NCBI RefSeq assembly: GCF_013170825.1
Contig: NZ_CP033365.1
Location: 4,786,001-4,850,000, forward strand
Source: Mesorhizobium sp. NZP2298
GTDB taxonomy: Bacteria > Pseudomonadota > Alphaproteobacteria > Rhizobiales > Rhizobiaceae
Direction of reading: 5' to 3'
DNA: 64,000 nucleotides
A program made the position numbers and the translations under genes. Position 1 is the stretch's first letter; every line of letters begins with the position of its first letter. The notes under the pieces were generated by a model that ran no database searches, was not told where the DNA came from, and saw only the letters and a program-made list of their open reading frames with translations. This document shows, piece after piece, positions 16,776-27,233 of this stretch.

Positions 16776-18917
16776 TTAGCCGTGCGCGAGCACGGCCAGC
16801 AGCAGGAGGGCCACGATGTTGGTGATCTTGATCGCCGGATTGACCGCGGGGCCCGCGGTGTCCTTGTAGGGATCGCCGACCGTGTCGCCGGTCACCGAAG
16901 CCTTGTGCGCCTCGGAGCCCTTGAGGTGCTTGACGCCGTCCTTGTCGGTGAACCCATCCTCGAACGATTTCTTCGCATTGTCCCAGGCACCACCGCCCGA
17001 GGTCATCGAGATGGCGACGAACAGGCCGTTGACGATAACGCCGAGCAGCGAGGCACCGAGGGCCGCGAAGGCCGATGCTTTCGAACCGGAGATCAGCAGC
17101 ACGCCGAAATAGACGACGAGCGGCGCCAGCACCGGCAGCAGCGACGGAATGATCATCTCCCGGATCGCCGCCTTGGTCAGAAGGTCGACCGCACGCGCAT
17201 AGTTCGGCTTGGACGTGCCTGCCATGATGCCCGGATCTTCGCGGAACTGCTTGCGAACCTCCTCGACGATGGCGCCCGCTGCACGGCCAACGGCCGTCAT
17301 GGCGATGCCACCGAACAGATACGGGATCAGGCCGCCGAAGATCAGGCCGGCGACGACATAAGGGTTGGAGAGATCGAAGGAGATTTCACCCATGCCCTGG
17401 AAGTAGGGATATTTGTCGCCATTGGCGGCAAAGAACTTGAGGTCGTTCGAATAGGCGGCAAACAGCACCAATGCGCCGAGGCCGGCCGAGCCGATGGCAT
17501 AGCCCTTGGTCACGGCCTTGGTGGTGTTGCCGACCGCGTCGAGCGCGTCGGTGGAGTGACGCACTTCCTTGGGCAGGCCCGCCATTTCGGCGATGCCGCC
17601 GGCATTGTCGGTGACCGGGCCGAAGGCGTCGAGCGCCACGATCATGCCGGCAAGGCCGAGCATGGTGGTGACCGCGATCGCCGTGCCGTAGAGGCCGGCG
17701 AGCTGGTAGGTCGAGATGATGCCGCCGACGATGACGATGGCCGGCAACGCCGTCGATTCCAGCGAAACCGCGAGGCCCTGGATGACGTTGGTGCCGTGGC
17801 CGGTGACCGAAGCCTGGGCGATCGAGTTGACCGGGCGCTTGTTGGTGCCGGTGTAGTACTCGGTGATCACCACGATCAAACCCGTCACCACGAGACCGAT
17901 GAGGCCGCAGATGAACAGGTTCTTGCCGGTGATGATCATGCCGGCGACAGTGCCGACCTCGCCCCAGCCGAGCGTTGCCGAAGTGGCGACGGCGAGGCCG
18001 ACGATCGACAGCAGGCCGGTGACAATTAGCCCCTTGTAGAGCGCGCCCATGATCGAGCCGTTGGATCCGAGCTTGACGAAGAAGGTGCCGACGATCGAGG
18101 TCAGGATGCAGGCGCCGCAGATGGCGAGCGGATAAAGCATCGCAGTCTGGAGAACGGCGGTACCGCCAAAGAAGATGGCGCCGAGAACCATGGTGGCGAC
18201 GACCGTCACCGCATAGGTCTCGAACAGGTCGGCGGCCATGCCGGCGCAGTCGCCGACATTGTCGCCGACATTGTCGGCGATGGTCGCGGGATTGCGCGGA
18301 TCGTCTTCCGGGATGCCGGCTTCGACCTTGCCGACGAGATCGCCGCCGACGTCGGCACCCTTGGTGAAGATGCCGCCGCCGAGACGGGCGAAGATCGAGA
18401 TCAGCGAGGCTCCGAAGCCGAGCGAGACCAGCGAGTCGATGACGATACGGTCATTGGGCTGCAGGCCCATGGGACCGGTCAGGATCAGGTAGTAGATCGA
18501 GACGCCAAGCAATGCCAGGCCCGCCACCAGCATGCCGGTGATGGCGCCCGACTTGAAGGCGATGTCGAGACCGGCGGCGAGGCTGTTGGAAGCCGCTTGC
18601 GCGGTGCGCACATTGGCACGCACCGAAACATGCATGCCGATGAAGCCGGCGGCGCCCGACAGGACGGCGCCGATCAGGAAGCCGATCGCGGCCGTGATAG
18701 AAAGCAGCCACCAGGCGAGCAAAAGCACAACCACGCCGACGATGGCGATGGTGGTGTACTGGCGCGCCAGATAGGCTTGCGCGCCTTCGCGGATGGCGGC
18801 GGAGATTTCCTGCATGCGTGCATTGCCCTGATCGGACGCGAGAACCGATCGTGTCGCCCAGATAGCGTAAAGGACAGAAAGCAGACCGCAGGCGATGACG
18901 GCGTAAAGTATGGTCAT
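16776..18917 (-). CDS. hppA: Membrane-bound proton-translocating pyrophosphatase
   Basis: 713-residue, about 16-helix inner-membrane enzyme that hydrolyses pyrophosphate and pumps protons. The substrate-binding motif is clear: [20 protein letters not shown], then [20 protein letters not shown], and the second acidic motif [13 protein letters not shown] near the C-terminus. The stretch [17 protein letters not shown] has Lys after NTT where potassium-dependent enzymes have Ala, so this is probably the potassium-independent subfamily, as in Rhodospirillum rubrum. The ATG at 18917, with GAGGA upstream, is preferred to a TTG two codons earlier. Monocistronic. Confidence 0.96.
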   Translation of the reverse strand: MTILYAVIACGLLSVLYAIWATRSVLASDQGNARMQEISAAIREGAQAYLARQYTTIAIVGVVVLLLAWWLLSITAAIGFLIGAVLSGAAGFIGMHVSVRANVRTAQAASNSLAAGLDIAFKSGAITGMLVAGLALLGVSIYYLILTGPMGLQPNDRIVIDSLVSLGFGASLISIFARLGGGIFTKGADVGGDLVGKVEAGIPEDDPRNPATIADNVGDNVGDCAGMAADLFETYAVTVVATMVLGAIFFGGTAVLQTAMLYPLAICGACILTSIVGTFFVKLGSNGSIMGALYKGLIVTGLLSIVGLAVATSATLGWGEVGTVAGMIITGKNLFICGLIGLVVTGLIVVITEYYTGTNKRPVNSIAQASVTGHGTNVIQGLAVSLESTALPAIVIVGGIISTYQLAGLYGTAIAVTTMLGLAGMIVALDAFGPVTDNAGGIAEMAGLPKEVRHSTDALDAVGNTTKAVTKGYAIGSAGLGALVLFAAYSNDLKFFAANGDKYPYFQGMGEISFDLSNPYVVAGLIFGGLIPYLFGGIAMTAVGRAAGAIVEEVRKQFREDPGIMAGTSKPNYARAVDLLTKAAIREMIIPSLLPVLAPLVVYFGVLLISGSKASAFAALGASLLGVIVNGLFVAISMTSGGGAWDNAKKSFEDGFTDKDGVKHLKGSEAHKASVTGDTVGDPYKDTAGPAVNPAIKITNIVALLLLAVLAHG

Positions 18918-19171
18918 TGCCAAATTTTCCTCGATTGTTGGCCCAAATGAACCCCTCCCTGGGCCGTTGAGACAAAGACCGGAATCCGCGCACGGAATCC
19001 ACCTCTTCGCATCGGTGTATGCGAAACAGGGCTCGGAACGTCAAGATATTGTTCAGTTTTTGCCCGGCTTTCGCCCAAAAGACAAAGCCGCGACCACAAT
19101 GCCCGCATGGGCCGTTCATTTAGATCGATTGAAATGACGCTAGGGAATCATTCCGACAGCACCGCTTGGGA

Positions 19172-19921
19172 CTATTCCGCCTCGCGGCCCATTCGGCGTG
19201 CGGTGTAGCGTTCGACCGCCGACAGACCGTCATAGATCAGCACTGCAAGGGCCGCCACGATCAGGCCACCCTGCAGGATGAAGGCAAGGTTGTTGGACAA
19301 CAACCCGGCTATGATCACCTCGCCCAGCGTCTTGGCCGCCACGGTCGAGCCGATGGTGGCCGTGGCGAGGCTGATCACCACCGACAGCCTGATGCCGCCC
19401 AGGATGATCGGCGCGCTCAGCGGCAGTTCGACCTTGGTGAGCCTTTGCCAGCCGGTCATGCCGGCGCCACGCGCCGCCTCCATGACATTGGCCGGCAGCG
19501 TCGTCAGTCCGGTCAGAGCATTCTCGAAGATCGGCAGCAGACCATAGAGAAACAGCGCGATCAGCGTCGGCTTCTCGCCAAAGCCGACAGCCGGCACGGC
19601 TAGCGCCAGCACAGCCACCGGCGGAAAGGTCTGGCCGATGTTGACCAGGCTGCGCGACAGCGGCAGGAATTCGGCGCCGGCTGGCCTGGTGACGAGGATG
19701 GCCAGAGCCACGGCAACGATGGTAGCGGCGACGGTGGCGATCAGCACGGTGCGCAAATGCAGCAGCGTCAGCGTCAGCAGGCTGCCTTGATTGTAGATCG
19801 CGGGAGCGTTGTTTTCGGTCAGCGGCTTGAGCAGTGGCTCGAACCAGCCTGGACTGGTGACAAAGGCCACCAGCACCACCACCAAGGCAAGCCTCAGCAG
19901 CAGAGGCAGCCAGGCTTTCAT
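19172..19921 (-). CDS. yehW: Osmoprotectant-type ABC transporter permease (YehW-like)
   Basis: 249-residue permease with about six membrane helices and the binding-protein-dependent transport signature MEAARGAGMTGWQRLTKVEL (the EAA loop, about residues 142-161) followed by PLSAPIILGGIRLSVVIS. Last gene of a four-gene operon; its ATG overlaps the stop of the ATPase gene as ATGA. Length and order match E. coli YehW in the OsmF-YehYXW betaine transporter. The symbol is given by operon resemblance; the substrate is inferred. Confidence 0.85.
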   Translation of the reverse strand: MKAWLPLLLRLALVVVLVAFVTSPGWFEPLLKPLTENNAPAIYNQGSLLTLTLLHLRTVLIATVAATIVAVALAILVTRPAGAEFLPLSRSLVNIGQTFPPVAVLALAVPAVGFGEKPTLIALFLYGLLPIFENALTGLTTLPANVMEAARGAGMTGWQRLTKVELPLSAPIILGGIRLSVVISLATATIGSTVAAKTLGEVIIAGLLSNNLAFILQGGLIVAALAVLIYDGLSAVERYTARRMGREAE

Positions 19922-20856
19922 GCCGGCCTCGCCGCGCGCTTGACCAGCCCGTCCACCGTGACGCGGCCGAGCAGTTTGCCGTCGGCGCCTTTTACCGGCA
20001 GCGCCGGTCGGCCCGACCACAGGAGTTCGGCAAGCGCATCGCGCTGGCTTGCGTCGCCGGGGATCGCCTCGCCATCGGCGGTGCCCTTTTCCACCGCGTC
20101 ACGCACCCGCCCGAGCGACAACAGCCTGAATGGCCTCTCGCTGGCGCCAACCAGGGTCTCGACAAAGCTGCTGGCCGGGTTTGCCAGGATCTCGGCGGGC
20201 TTGGCGTATTGCACGAGCTTGCCGGCATCCATGACAGCGATCTTGTCGCCCAGATGCACGGCCTCTTCCATGTCGTGAGTGACAAGAATGATGGTGGTGC
20301 CGAAGCGCTTCTGGATCGCCAGCAGATCTTCCTGAGCCTTGGTGCGGATGATCGGATCGAGTGCGCCGAACGGTTCGTCCATCAGAAGCACGTTGGGCTC
20401 GGCGGCGAGCGCCCGGGCCACACCGACACGTTGCTGCTGGCCGCCCGACAATTCGTGCGGATAGCGCGGCCCGAACGCCTCGGGATCGAGCTGGTAGAGC
20501 GTCATCAGCTCGTCGACGCGAGCCTTGATGCGGGCCTTGTCCCAGCCGAGCAGCACCGGCACGGTGGCGATGTTCTGGGCCACGGTGCGATGCGGAAACA
20601 GGCCATGGCCCTGGATGGCATAGCCGATGCTGCGGCGCAGTTCGTAGCCGGGCACCGAACGATTGTCGGCGCCGTCGAGCTTGATGATGCCGGCGGTTGG
20701 CTCGACCAGCCGGTTGATCATGCGCAGCAACGTCGTCTTGCCGGAGCCGGAGGTGCCGACAATGACGCAAACCGTGCGTGGCTCGATGACCATCGACACG
20801 TCGTCGACCACGGTGGTCGCATCATAGCGCTTGGTAATGCCTTCGATCTCGATCAT
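19918..20856 (-). CDS. yehX: Osmoprotectant-type ABC transporter ATP-binding protein (YehX-like)
   Basis: 312-residue ATPase with Walker A GTSGSGKTT (about residues 34-42), Q loop in YAIQGHGLFPH, signature LSGGQQQRVGVARALA, Walker B VLLMDEPFGALD and switch His in LVTHDMEEA. A C-terminal region of about 75 residues (ALPVKGADGKLLGRVTVDGL) resembles the degenerate CBS regulatory part of OpuCA/ProV-type proteins. Start and stop each overlap the neighbouring genes by 4 bp (ATGA), so the three cytoplasmic/membrane components are translationally coupled. Confidence 0.9.
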   Translation of the reverse strand: MIEIEGITKRYDATTVVDDVSMVIEPRTVCVIVGTSGSGKTTLLRMINRLVEPTAGIIKLDGADNRSVPGYELRRSIGYAIQGHGLFPHRTVAQNIATVPVLLGWDKARIKARVDELMTLYQLDPEAFGPRYPHELSGGQQQRVGVARALAAEPNVLLMDEPFGALDPIIRTKAQEDLLAIQKRFGTTIILVTHDMEEAVHLGDKIAVMDAGKLVQYAKPAEILANPASSFVETLVGASERPFRLLSLGRVRDAVEKGTADGEAIPGDASQRDALAELLWSGRPALPVKGADGKLLGRVTVDGLVKRAARPA

Positions 20857-22016
20857 GCCGTTTCAACCCTGCGCCTGGTGGCGGTCATTTCGATCACCGC
20901 ATCGAGGATGATGGCCGCGGCGAAGGCGAGCGCGACCGTCGGCACCGCGCCAAGCAGCACCAGGTCCATCGCTGTCTGGCCAACGCCCTGGAAGACGAAC
21001 ACACCGAATCCGCCGCCACCGATAAGCGCGGCGATGGTGGCAAGGCCGATATTCTGCACCAGCACGATGCGGATGCCGGTGAGGATCACCGGAAAGGCCA
21101 GCGGAAATTCGACGCCGAACAGGCGCTGGCGGTCCGTCATGCCCATGCCGCGCGCGGCGTCGTTGGCGGCACGCGGCACGCCGGCGAGACCGACAACCGT
21201 GTTGGCCACCACCGGCAGCAGCGAATAGAGGAACAGGGCGACGAAGGCAGGTGCGGTGCCGATGCCGCGAATGCCGAGCGCGGCAGCTCCCGGCACATGC
21301 TCGGCGACCCAGCCGAGCGGCGCGATCAGCAGGCCAAACAGCGCGATCGAAGGAATGGTCTGGATGATGTTGAGCACGTTGAGCACGCCGGCACGCAGCT
21401 TTTCGACACGGTGGCAAAGGATGCCGAGCGGCAGGCCGACGATCACTGCCGCGGCCAGCGAGCCAAGCGCCAGCGTCACGTGCTTGGAGCCCTCGGCCCA
21501 GAAACTGTCGGCACGGTTGGCATATTCCTTGAGGATGGAAAGGTCGTTCCAGGCCCCCGACACCAGAAGCAGGCCGATCGCTACAGCGGCGGCGACCAGC
21601 ACACCGACACGTGCCGAGGGCGACAAATTCAGGCGCGTCAGCACGTCGGCCAGCAAGAGCGTGAAGGCAAAGATGAGAATCCAGAAACCGGAGGCCGGAG
21701 ACACTCTGGCAAAGGTGTTGCCGGCCGGCGTCAAGAACGTGCCGGCAACGCCGACGAGCAGCGCGAGCGCGGCAAGCGCGACCACGCCGGCGGCAAGGCG
21801 CAGCACAAGCGGTGTCCTGAAAAGTGCTATGAGCGCGGCGACGACCACGACAGCCAAAAGCAATGCCCCGGCGGTTGCCGGCAGCGCCTCGAGAATCGAA
21901 CGCGCCTGGCCCGGAACGATCCGGTTGGCGCGGAACGTGGCGAAGGGGGCGAGGAACGCCGCATAGGCGGCGATCGCGGCGATGACCACGCCGAGCTTGT
22001 CGAAACGGATATTCAC
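20853..22016 (-). CDS. yehY: Osmoprotectant-type ABC transporter permease (YehY-like, large)
   Basis: 387-residue permease with an extra N-terminal set of membrane helices (about residues 10-165) ahead of the usual permease domain. The EAA-like loop is NDAARGMGMTDRQRLFGVEF (about 292-311). GTG at 22016 is chosen as the start because GGGAGGG lies just upstream and the protein then begins MNIRFDKLG; an in-frame ATG at 22052 adds 12 residues of low quality. The size matches E. coli YehY and contrasts with the short YehW-like partner. Confidence 0.87.
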   Translation of the reverse strand: MNIRFDKLGVVIAAIAAYAAFLAPFATFRANRIVPGQARSILEALPATAGALLLAVVVVAALIALFRTPLVLRLAAGVVALAALALLVGVAGTFLTPAGNTFARVSPASGFWILIFAFTLLLADVLTRLNLSPSARVGVLVAAAVAIGLLLVSGAWNDLSILKEYANRADSFWAEGSKHVTLALGSLAAAVIVGLPLGILCHRVEKLRAGVLNVLNIIQTIPSIALFGLLIAPLGWVAEHVPGAAALGIRGIGTAPAFVALFLYSLLPVVANTVVGLAGVPRAANDAARGMGMTDRQRLFGVEFPLAFPVILTGIRIVLVQNIGLATIAALIGGGGFGVFVFQGVGQTAMDLVLLGAVPTVALAFAAAIILDAVIEMTATRRRVETA

Positions 22017-22071
22017 GCCCTCCCCCGTCGGTCGTTCCGGCGCGCCACGCATGCGGCGCGCCGGAATCGCC

Positions 22072-22983
22072 CTACTTCAGAAAGCCGTTCTTCTTCAGGA
22101 AGTCCTCGGCGACGCCCTTGACCGGCTCACCGCCGACCTGCACGCGGCCGTTCAGTTCCTGCAGCGTGACGAGATCGAGCTTGGCGAAGACCGGCTTCAG
22201 CAGCGTCTCGATCTCGGGATGTTCCTTGAGCACGGATTCGCGGATGATCGGGGCCGGTTGGTAGACAGGCTGCACGCCCTTGTCGTCCTCGAGCACGACC
22301 AGGCCGGACGGCGCGATGCCGCCGTCGGTGCCATAGACCATGGCAGCGTTGGCGCCGCTGGTCTGGTTCGCTGCCGCGGCGATGGTCGCCGCCGTGTCGC
22401 CGCCCGAGAGCGTGATCAGTTGGTCCGGCTTCAGCGTGAAGCCGTAGGTGGTCTGGAAGGCCGGAAGGGCCGCAGCCGAATTGACGAACTCGGAGGAAGC
22501 CGCCAGCACCACCTTGCCGCCGCCGGCGACGTATTTGCCGAAGTCCGACAGGGTGACGAGCTTGTTCTCGTCCGTCACTTCCTTGCGTAGCGCGATCGCC
22601 CATGTGTTGTTGGCAGGCGCCGGCGACAGCCAGACGATCTTGTTAGCGTCATAGTCGAGCTTCTTGGCCGTCTCATAGGCCTTGGCGGCATCCTTCCAGA
22701 CCGGGTCATCGGCCTTTTCGAAGAAGAAGGCGGCGTTTCCGGTGTATTCGGGGTAGATATCGATCTCGCCGGCGGTGATCGCCTTGCGCACCACCGGCGT
22801 GCCGCCCAGCTGGATGCGGTCCGTAGTCTTGATGTTGTTGGCGTTGAGAACGAGCTGGATGATGTTGCCGAGCACGCCGCCCTCGGTGTCGATCTTCGAG
22901 GAGACGACCACCTGGGCACTGGCGGAAGCTGCCGTGATGCCGAGCGCGAGCGCCGCGCCAGCCAGAGCCTTGGTTGAAAACAT
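22072..22983 (-). CDS. osmF: Osmoprotectant substrate-binding protein (OsmF/YehZ/ProX type)
   Basis: 303-residue periplasmic binding protein with signal peptide (MFSTKALAGAALALGITAAS, cleavage after ASA near 23). The OpuAC/ProX fold is shown by VVVSSKIDTEGGVLGNIIQL, the GEIDIYPEYTGNAAFFF stretch (about residues 73-89) and a central LVVLEDDKGVQPVYQPAPII. First gene of the operon osmF-yehY-yehX-yehW. Family members bind glycine betaine or related compounds, often with low affinity. Expression is expected to respond to osmotic or stationary-phase stress, but no such promoter could be proven here. Confidence 0.88.
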   Translation of the reverse strand: MFSTKALAGAALALGITAASASAQVVVSSKIDTEGGVLGNIIQLVLNANNIKTTDRIQLGGTPVVRKAITAGEIDIYPEYTGNAAFFFEKADDPVWKDAAKAYETAKKLDYDANKIVWLSPAPANNTWAIALRKEVTDENKLVTLSDFGKYVAGGGKVVLAASSEFVNSAAALPAFQTTYGFTLKPDQLITLSGGDTAATIAAAANQTSGANAAMVYGTDGGIAPSGLVVLEDDKGVQPVYQPAPIIRESVLKEHPEIETLLKPVFAKLDLVTLQELNGRVQVGGEPVKGVAEDFLKKNGFLK

Positions 22984-23157
22984 TGTGAAAATCCCTTGCT
23001 ATGAACCGAAATACGGTGCCCGCATATGAGCATGGCCCAAACGCGGCGTCGGGGCATACGGTTTCATAAGAGTGGGTATCAGCGCAATAATTTTGTTCTG
23101 AAACGGCGACTTCGACGGAAGCGATCCTGACAGCATCATGTCACGTCAAGTCGAGGC

Positions 23158-24375
23158 TCAGGCGTCGGATTTGCGCGGGCCCGTCAGCTTCAACGTACCA
23201 AGTGCCAAAAAGCACAGAACGGTGACCGGAAAGATCATCCAATTCAGCATCTCCCAGCCCCAGGCATTGTAGACCATGCCCGACAGCAGCGACGCGCAGG
23301 CGACTGAGCCGAACAGGGCGAAGTCGTGAAAACCCTGCACCTTGCCCTTTTCCGACGGCCGGTAGCTGGCAGCGACCATGGCGGTGGCGCCGATGAAGCC
23401 GAAATTCCATCCGAGACCGAGCAGGATAAGCGACGTCCAGAATTGCCACAGCGCCAGGCCCGACAAGGCTACTGCTGCGCAGCCAATCAGTAGCAGCAAG
23501 CCAGTGGCGACGATCCGCTCGGCGCCAAACCGATGGATCAGCGAGCCGGTGAAGAAGCTCGGCGCGAACATCGCCATGACGTGCCAGGAAATGCCCAGCG
23601 TCGCATCATTCTCCGACAGGCCGCAGCCGACCATGGCCAGCGGCGCGCCGGTCATGACGAAGCTCATCAGCGCATAGCAGCCGACGGCGCAGAACAGTGC
23701 GGCGACGAAGCGCGGCCTGGTGACGATTTCGGCCAGGGGTCTGGCATCGCCGGCGGCAACATCAACCCTGCTAGCGGCCTTTGCCGGCAAGCGCAGAAAC
23801 GACAGGATAACGGCTCCAACCGCGGCAAGCGGCAGGATAGCGGCGAACGACCCGGCAAACATCACCGGCGCGAACAGTTCACGGGTGAAGATGACGATCT
23901 GCGGCCCAAGGATGGCGGTGACGATGCCGCCGGCCAGCACGAAAGAGATGGCGCGCGCCTTGAACTCCGGCGGCGCGTTGTCAGCGGCGGCGAAGCGGAA
24001 CTGCTGGACGAAGGCACCGCCAATGCCGATCACGAGCAGCGCAAACGCGAACAGCCAGAAACTGCCGTGGAAAAGCGCCAGAGTGGCGATCAGGCCGCCA
24101 AGCGCGGTGACGACGGTTCCGGTCATGAAGCCGCCGCGCTGGCCCAGCCGGCGGATGATGGCCGCGGCCGGCAAAGCGCCGAGCGCCACGCCAAGGTTGA
24201 AGCCAGTGATCGGCGCCGTCGCCAGCGACTTGTCGGCGCCGAGCAGATATTGCCCGGCCAGTGCGCCCATGGAGATGGCTATGGGTGCCGCCGAGCCGAT
24301 AATCGCCTGCGAGGCGGCGAGGATCAAAGCGGTGTGCCGCGCGTCCTTGCCCACCTCGACGTTGATGGCTGTCAC
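23158..24375 (-). CDS. Major facilitator superfamily transporter
   Basis: 405-residue protein with twelve predicted membrane helices and the loop 2-3 motif region [20 protein letters not shown] (about residues 71-90). Central hydrophilic loop [20 protein letters not shown] separates the two halves. Start GTG at 24375 overlaps the nusB stop as GTGA, so it is the last gene of the nrdR-rib-nusB operon. Substrate unknown; family placement is firm, and a link to flavins would be guesswork from position only. Confidence 0.82.
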   Translation of the reverse strand: MTAINVEVGKDARHTALILAASQAIIGSAAPIAISMGALAGQYLLGADKSLATAPITGFNLGVALGALPAAAIIRRLGQRGGFMTGTVVTALGGLIATLALFHGSFWLFAFALLVIGIGGAFVQQFRFAAADNAPPEFKARAISFVLAGGIVTAILGPQIVIFTRELFAPVMFAGSFAAILPLAAVGAVILSFLRLPAKAASRVDVAAGDARPLAEIVTRPRFVAALFCAVGCYALMSFVMTGAPLAMVGCGLSENDATLGISWHVMAMFAPSFFTGSLIHRFGAERIVATGLLLLIGCAAVALSGLALWQFWTSLILLGLGWNFGFIGATAMVAASYRPSEKGKVQGFHDFALFGSVACASLLSGMVYNAWGWEMLNWMIFPVTVLCFLALGTLKLTGPRKSDA

Positions 24376-24872
24376 GATGCGTCCTTGCCGCGCCCCTCGC
24401 CGCGCACCCGGCGTGACACGCGGTCGAGCACGGCATTGACCAGCTTCGGCTCGTCTTCCTCGTAAAAAGCCTTGGCGATGTCGACATATTCCGAAACGAT
24501 GACCGCCACCGGCACGTCTTCGCGCTTCATCAATTCATAGACGCCGGCGCGCATAATGGCGCGCAGCGTCGAATCGAGCCGAGACAGCGGCCAATCATCG
24601 GTAAGCGCCTGGCGGATGACCGGATCGATGGTCTTCTGGTTCTCGACGACGCCGGTCAGGATGGCGCGGAACCATTGCGCATCCGCCTCGCGATAAAGCG
24701 CGCCGTCGACTTCCTTGCCAAGCCGGAACGCCTCGTATTCGGCGGTGATCTCGAAGACACCGCTGCCGGCGACATCCATCTGATAGAGCGCCTGGACGGC
24801 AGCCAGACGGGCAGCACCGCGCTTGTTGGCGTGGCGTATCGCGGGCTGTCCGGGCGAATCGGGTTCGCTCAC
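24372..24872 (-). CDS. nusB: Transcription antitermination factor NusB
   Basis: 166-residue RNA-binding protein of the rRNA antitermination complex, working with NusE (S10) at boxA. Helical NusB fold: [20 protein letters not shown] (about residues 19-38), the central [20 protein letters not shown] and the signature [30 protein letters not shown]. Start GTG at 24872 overlaps the ribH stop (GTGA). Its position directly after ribH is the standard alphaproteobacterial order. Confidence 0.95.
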   Translation of the reverse strand: MSEPDSPGQPAIRHANKRGAARLAAVQALYQMDVAGSGVFEITAEYEAFRLGKEVDGALYREADAQWFRAILTGVVENQKTIDPVIRQALTDDWPLSRLDSTLRAIMRAGVYELMKREDVPVAVIVSEYVDIAKAFYEEDEPKLVNAVLDRVSRRVRGEGRGKDAS

Positions 24873-25363
24873 GATCGCGCTCCCATTCGTTCCTTGAGGG
24901 CGATCATGGTCAACGCCGCACGCGCGGCAAATCCGCCCTTGTCACCCTCCGAGCGCTTGGCCCGCGTCCACGCCTGCGCGTCGTTCTCGGTGGTCAGGAT
25001 GCCGTTGCCGATGCAGACCGAGTCCTGCACGGAAAGGTCCATCAGCGCGCGGCTGGATTCATTGGCGACTATGTCGAAATGATAGGTGTCGCCGCGAATG
25101 ACGGTGCCGAGCGCAACGAAGCCGTCGTAATTCGTGCCGCCTTCAGCCGCGCCGTCCAGCGCGAAGGTAATGACCGCGGGAATCTCGAGCGAACCTGGAA
25201 CGGTGATGACGTCGTAGGTCGCGCCCGCTTCATCGAGCGCGCTTGTCGCGCCTTCGAGCAGCGCGTCGGCAAGGTCGTCGTGGAAGCGCGCTTCGACAAT
25301 CAGCAGATGCGCCTTCGTCTTCGGACGAATGAAGGCTTTGCCGTGTTGGGATGTGCCTGCCAT
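24869..25363 (-). CDS. ribH: 6,7-dimethyl-8-ribityllumazine synthase
   Basis: 164-residue enzyme of riboflavin synthesis that condenses the pyrimidine intermediate with 3,4-dihydroxybutanone phosphate. Recognisable motifs: [15 protein letters not shown] (about residues 55-69), [20 protein letters not shown] with the catalytic His (about 84-103) and [14 protein letters not shown]. Start ATG at 25363 with GGAG upstream. It lies 109 bp after ribE and overlaps nusB. Confidence 0.95.
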   Translation of the reverse strand: MAGTSQHGKAFIRPKTKAHLLIVEARFHDDLADALLEGATSALDEAGATYDVITVPGSLEIPAVITFALDGAAEGGTNYDGFVALGTVIRGDTYHFDIVANESSRALMDLSVQDSVCIGNGILTTENDAQAWTRAKRSEGDKGGFAARAALTMIALKERMGARS

Positions 25364-25472
25364 AAAAATCTCCGGGGGGTTGCCGGTGACTTAGGCCGAA
25401 GCCGGATTGATCGCAAGCGGAAGATTGCTGGAAGCGCATGAGACACCTTGGACCGGCCGATCCGCCAGACTT

Positions 25473-26090
25473 CTAGAGCCCCTCTTTCGCCGCCTCCGCC
25501 AGCCGCGCGGCGTAGCGGGCCATGGTGTCGATCTCGAGATTGACGCGGTCGCCGACCTTGCGCTCGCCCCAGGTGGTGACGGTCAGCGAATGATGGATCA
25601 GCAGCACGTCGAAGCGGGTACCCTCCACCTTGTTGACGGTGAGCGAGGTGCCGTCGAGCGCGACGGAGCCCTTCGGCGCGATGAATCTCGCCAGATGGCG
25701 CGGCGCCTCCAGCGTGAAGCGCACCGCGTCGCCCTCGTCCTTGCGCTCGACAATCTCGGCAGTGCCGTCGACATGGCCCGACACGATGTGGCCGCCGAGT
25801 TCGTCGCCGATCTTCAGCGCCCGCTCGAGATTGACCTTGGTGCCGGATTTCCAGCCCGAGGCCGTGGTCAGCCGCAAGGCCTCTTCCCAGGCTTCGACCT
25901 CGAACCAGCGCGCGTTCGAGCCATGTTCGGGCAAAGCCGTGACCGTCAGGCAGACGCCGCCGCAGGAGATCGAGGCGCCTATGGCGATGGTCTCGGGATC
26001 ATAGGCGGTATCGATGCGCAGGCCGACGCCTTCGCTGAGCGGCTTGACGGCCGCAACGGTGCCGATATCGGTGACAATTCCGGTGAACAT
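25473..26090 (-). CDS. ribE: Riboflavin synthase alpha chain
   Basis: 205-residue enzyme that dismutates two lumazine molecules to riboflavin. It has the two lumazine-binding domains: MFTGIVTDIGTV at the N-terminus with SISCGGVCLTVTAL (about 39-52), and the repeat HIVSGHVDGTAEIV with ALDGTSLTVNKVEG (about 98-145). Starts 10 bp after ribD ends. The gene is named ribE or ribC depending on convention. Confidence 0.95.
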   Translation of the reverse strand: MFTGIVTDIGTVAAVKPLSEGVGLRIDTAYDPETIAIGASISCGGVCLTVTALPEHGSNARWFEVEAWEEALRLTTASGWKSGTKVNLERALKIGDELGGHIVSGHVDGTAEIVERKDEGDAVRFTLEAPRHLARFIAPKGSVALDGTSLTVNKVEGTRFDVLLIHHSLTVTTWGERKVGDRVNLEIDTMARYAARLAEAAKEGL

Positions 26091-26100
26091 CGATTGATCC

Positions 26101-27231
26101 CTAAATGTCTCTTACCCATTCGGCGTAGCTGTCTTCGCCGAAGCGCATCTCGCGCAGCTTGCGAAAGCCAGCCGGGATATGGTCGGCATCGACCGGCGAT
26201 GCAATGCCATCCTCGCCAATCGCCTCCGGTCCCTGGAACAACACGATGCGGTCGACCAGGCCCTCGTCCAGGAATGCCTTGGCGACCTGGGCGCCGCCTT
26301 CGACCAGCACGCTTGCCATGCCGAGCGCCGCCAGGTCTTCGAGCAGTTCCGGCAAGGCGACGACGCCGTCATGGGTTTCGGTGCCGATGAAGCGCACGCC
26401 GGCGCGTTCAAGCGCAGCGCGACGGTGCGGATCAGCCTCAAGACAGGCAGCGACATAGAGCGGCACCCGGTCGACACCGGAAACCAGCTTCGAGGCTTCC
26501 GGGAGCCGGATCTGACGATCGAGGATGATGCGCGCTGGCGAACGGTTTTCCAAACCCGGCAGGCGCACGGTCAGCGCCGGATCGTCTTCCAGTGCCGTGC
26601 CGATGCCGATCAGGATGGCGTCCGACTCCGCGCGCATCAGATAGACGTCGCGACGCGCGATCTCGCCGGTGATCGCAACCTGGCCAGCGCCTTTCCTGCC
26701 GATCTTGCCGTCGCTCGAAAGCGCAAGCTTCAGCGTCACTTCCGGGCGTTTTCGCAGAGATCGAATCAAATAGCCCGCCATCTGTTCGGCTGCTTCCGTG
26801 GCCAGCACCTTCTCCACCACCTCGACACCGGCGGCGCGCAGAATGGCATAGCCCTTGCCGGAGACGCGCGGATCGGGATCGCTGGCAGCACCGACGACGC
26901 GCGCAATGCCGGCATTGACCAGCGCGTTCGCGCACGGTGGCGTGCGGCCGTGGTGGGCGCAGGGTTCCAAAGTGACGTAAGCCGTGGCGCCACGCGCGAG
27001 TTCGCCGGCCTCGGCCAGCGCCTCGGTCTCGGCATGCGGACGGCCACCGACGGCGGTGACACCGGTGCCGACTATCATCGGCCCCGCGCCGCCATCGCGC
27101 ACGATGATCGTGCCGACCGAAGGATTGGTCGAGGTCCTGCCCGCATTCCTGCGTGAAAGCCGCAGAGCCGCGGCCATGAAACGGCGATCAAGGGCCGCTT
27201 GTTCGGCCTCGCTCAGTTGCGGTGCTGCCAT
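26101..27231 (-). CDS. ribD: Bifunctional riboflavin deaminase/reductase RibD
   Basis: 376-residue enzyme with an N-terminal cytidine-deaminase-like domain, whose zinc site is HAETEAL (about residue 68) plus PCAHHGRTPPC (about 97-107), and a C-terminal reductase domain (LKLALSSDGKIG, then ESDAILIGIGTALEDDPALTVR). Deaminates and then reduces the pyrimidine intermediate of riboflavin synthesis. The start is 2 bp after the nrdR stop. No FMN riboswitch was recognised upstream. All key residues are present. Confidence 0.95.
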   Translation of the reverse strand: MAAPQLSEAEQAALDRRFMAAALRLSRRNAGRTSTNPSVGTIIVRDGGAGPMIVGTGVTAVGGRPHAETEALAEAGELARGATAYVTLEPCAHHGRTPPCANALVNAGIARVVGAASDPDPRVSGKGYAILRAAGVEVVEKVLATEAAEQMAGYLIRSLRKRPEVTLKLALSSDGKIGRKGAGQVAITGEIARRDVYLMRAESDAILIGIGTALEDDPALTVRLPGLENRSPARIILDRQIRLPEASKLVSGVDRVPLYVAACLEADPHRRAALERAGVRFIGTETHDGVVALPELLEDLAALGMASVLVEGGAQVAKAFLDEGLVDRIVLFQGPEAIGEDGIASPVDADHIPAGFRKLREMRFGEDSYAEWVRDI

Positions 27232-27233
27232 GC

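Noticed and set aside
16452..18029. 525-codon plus-strand ORF opposite hppA
   Set aside because: Arg/Gly/Asp/His-rich translation with no family likeness; it is the antisense shadow of a clear H+-pyrophosphatase gene in GC-rich DNA.
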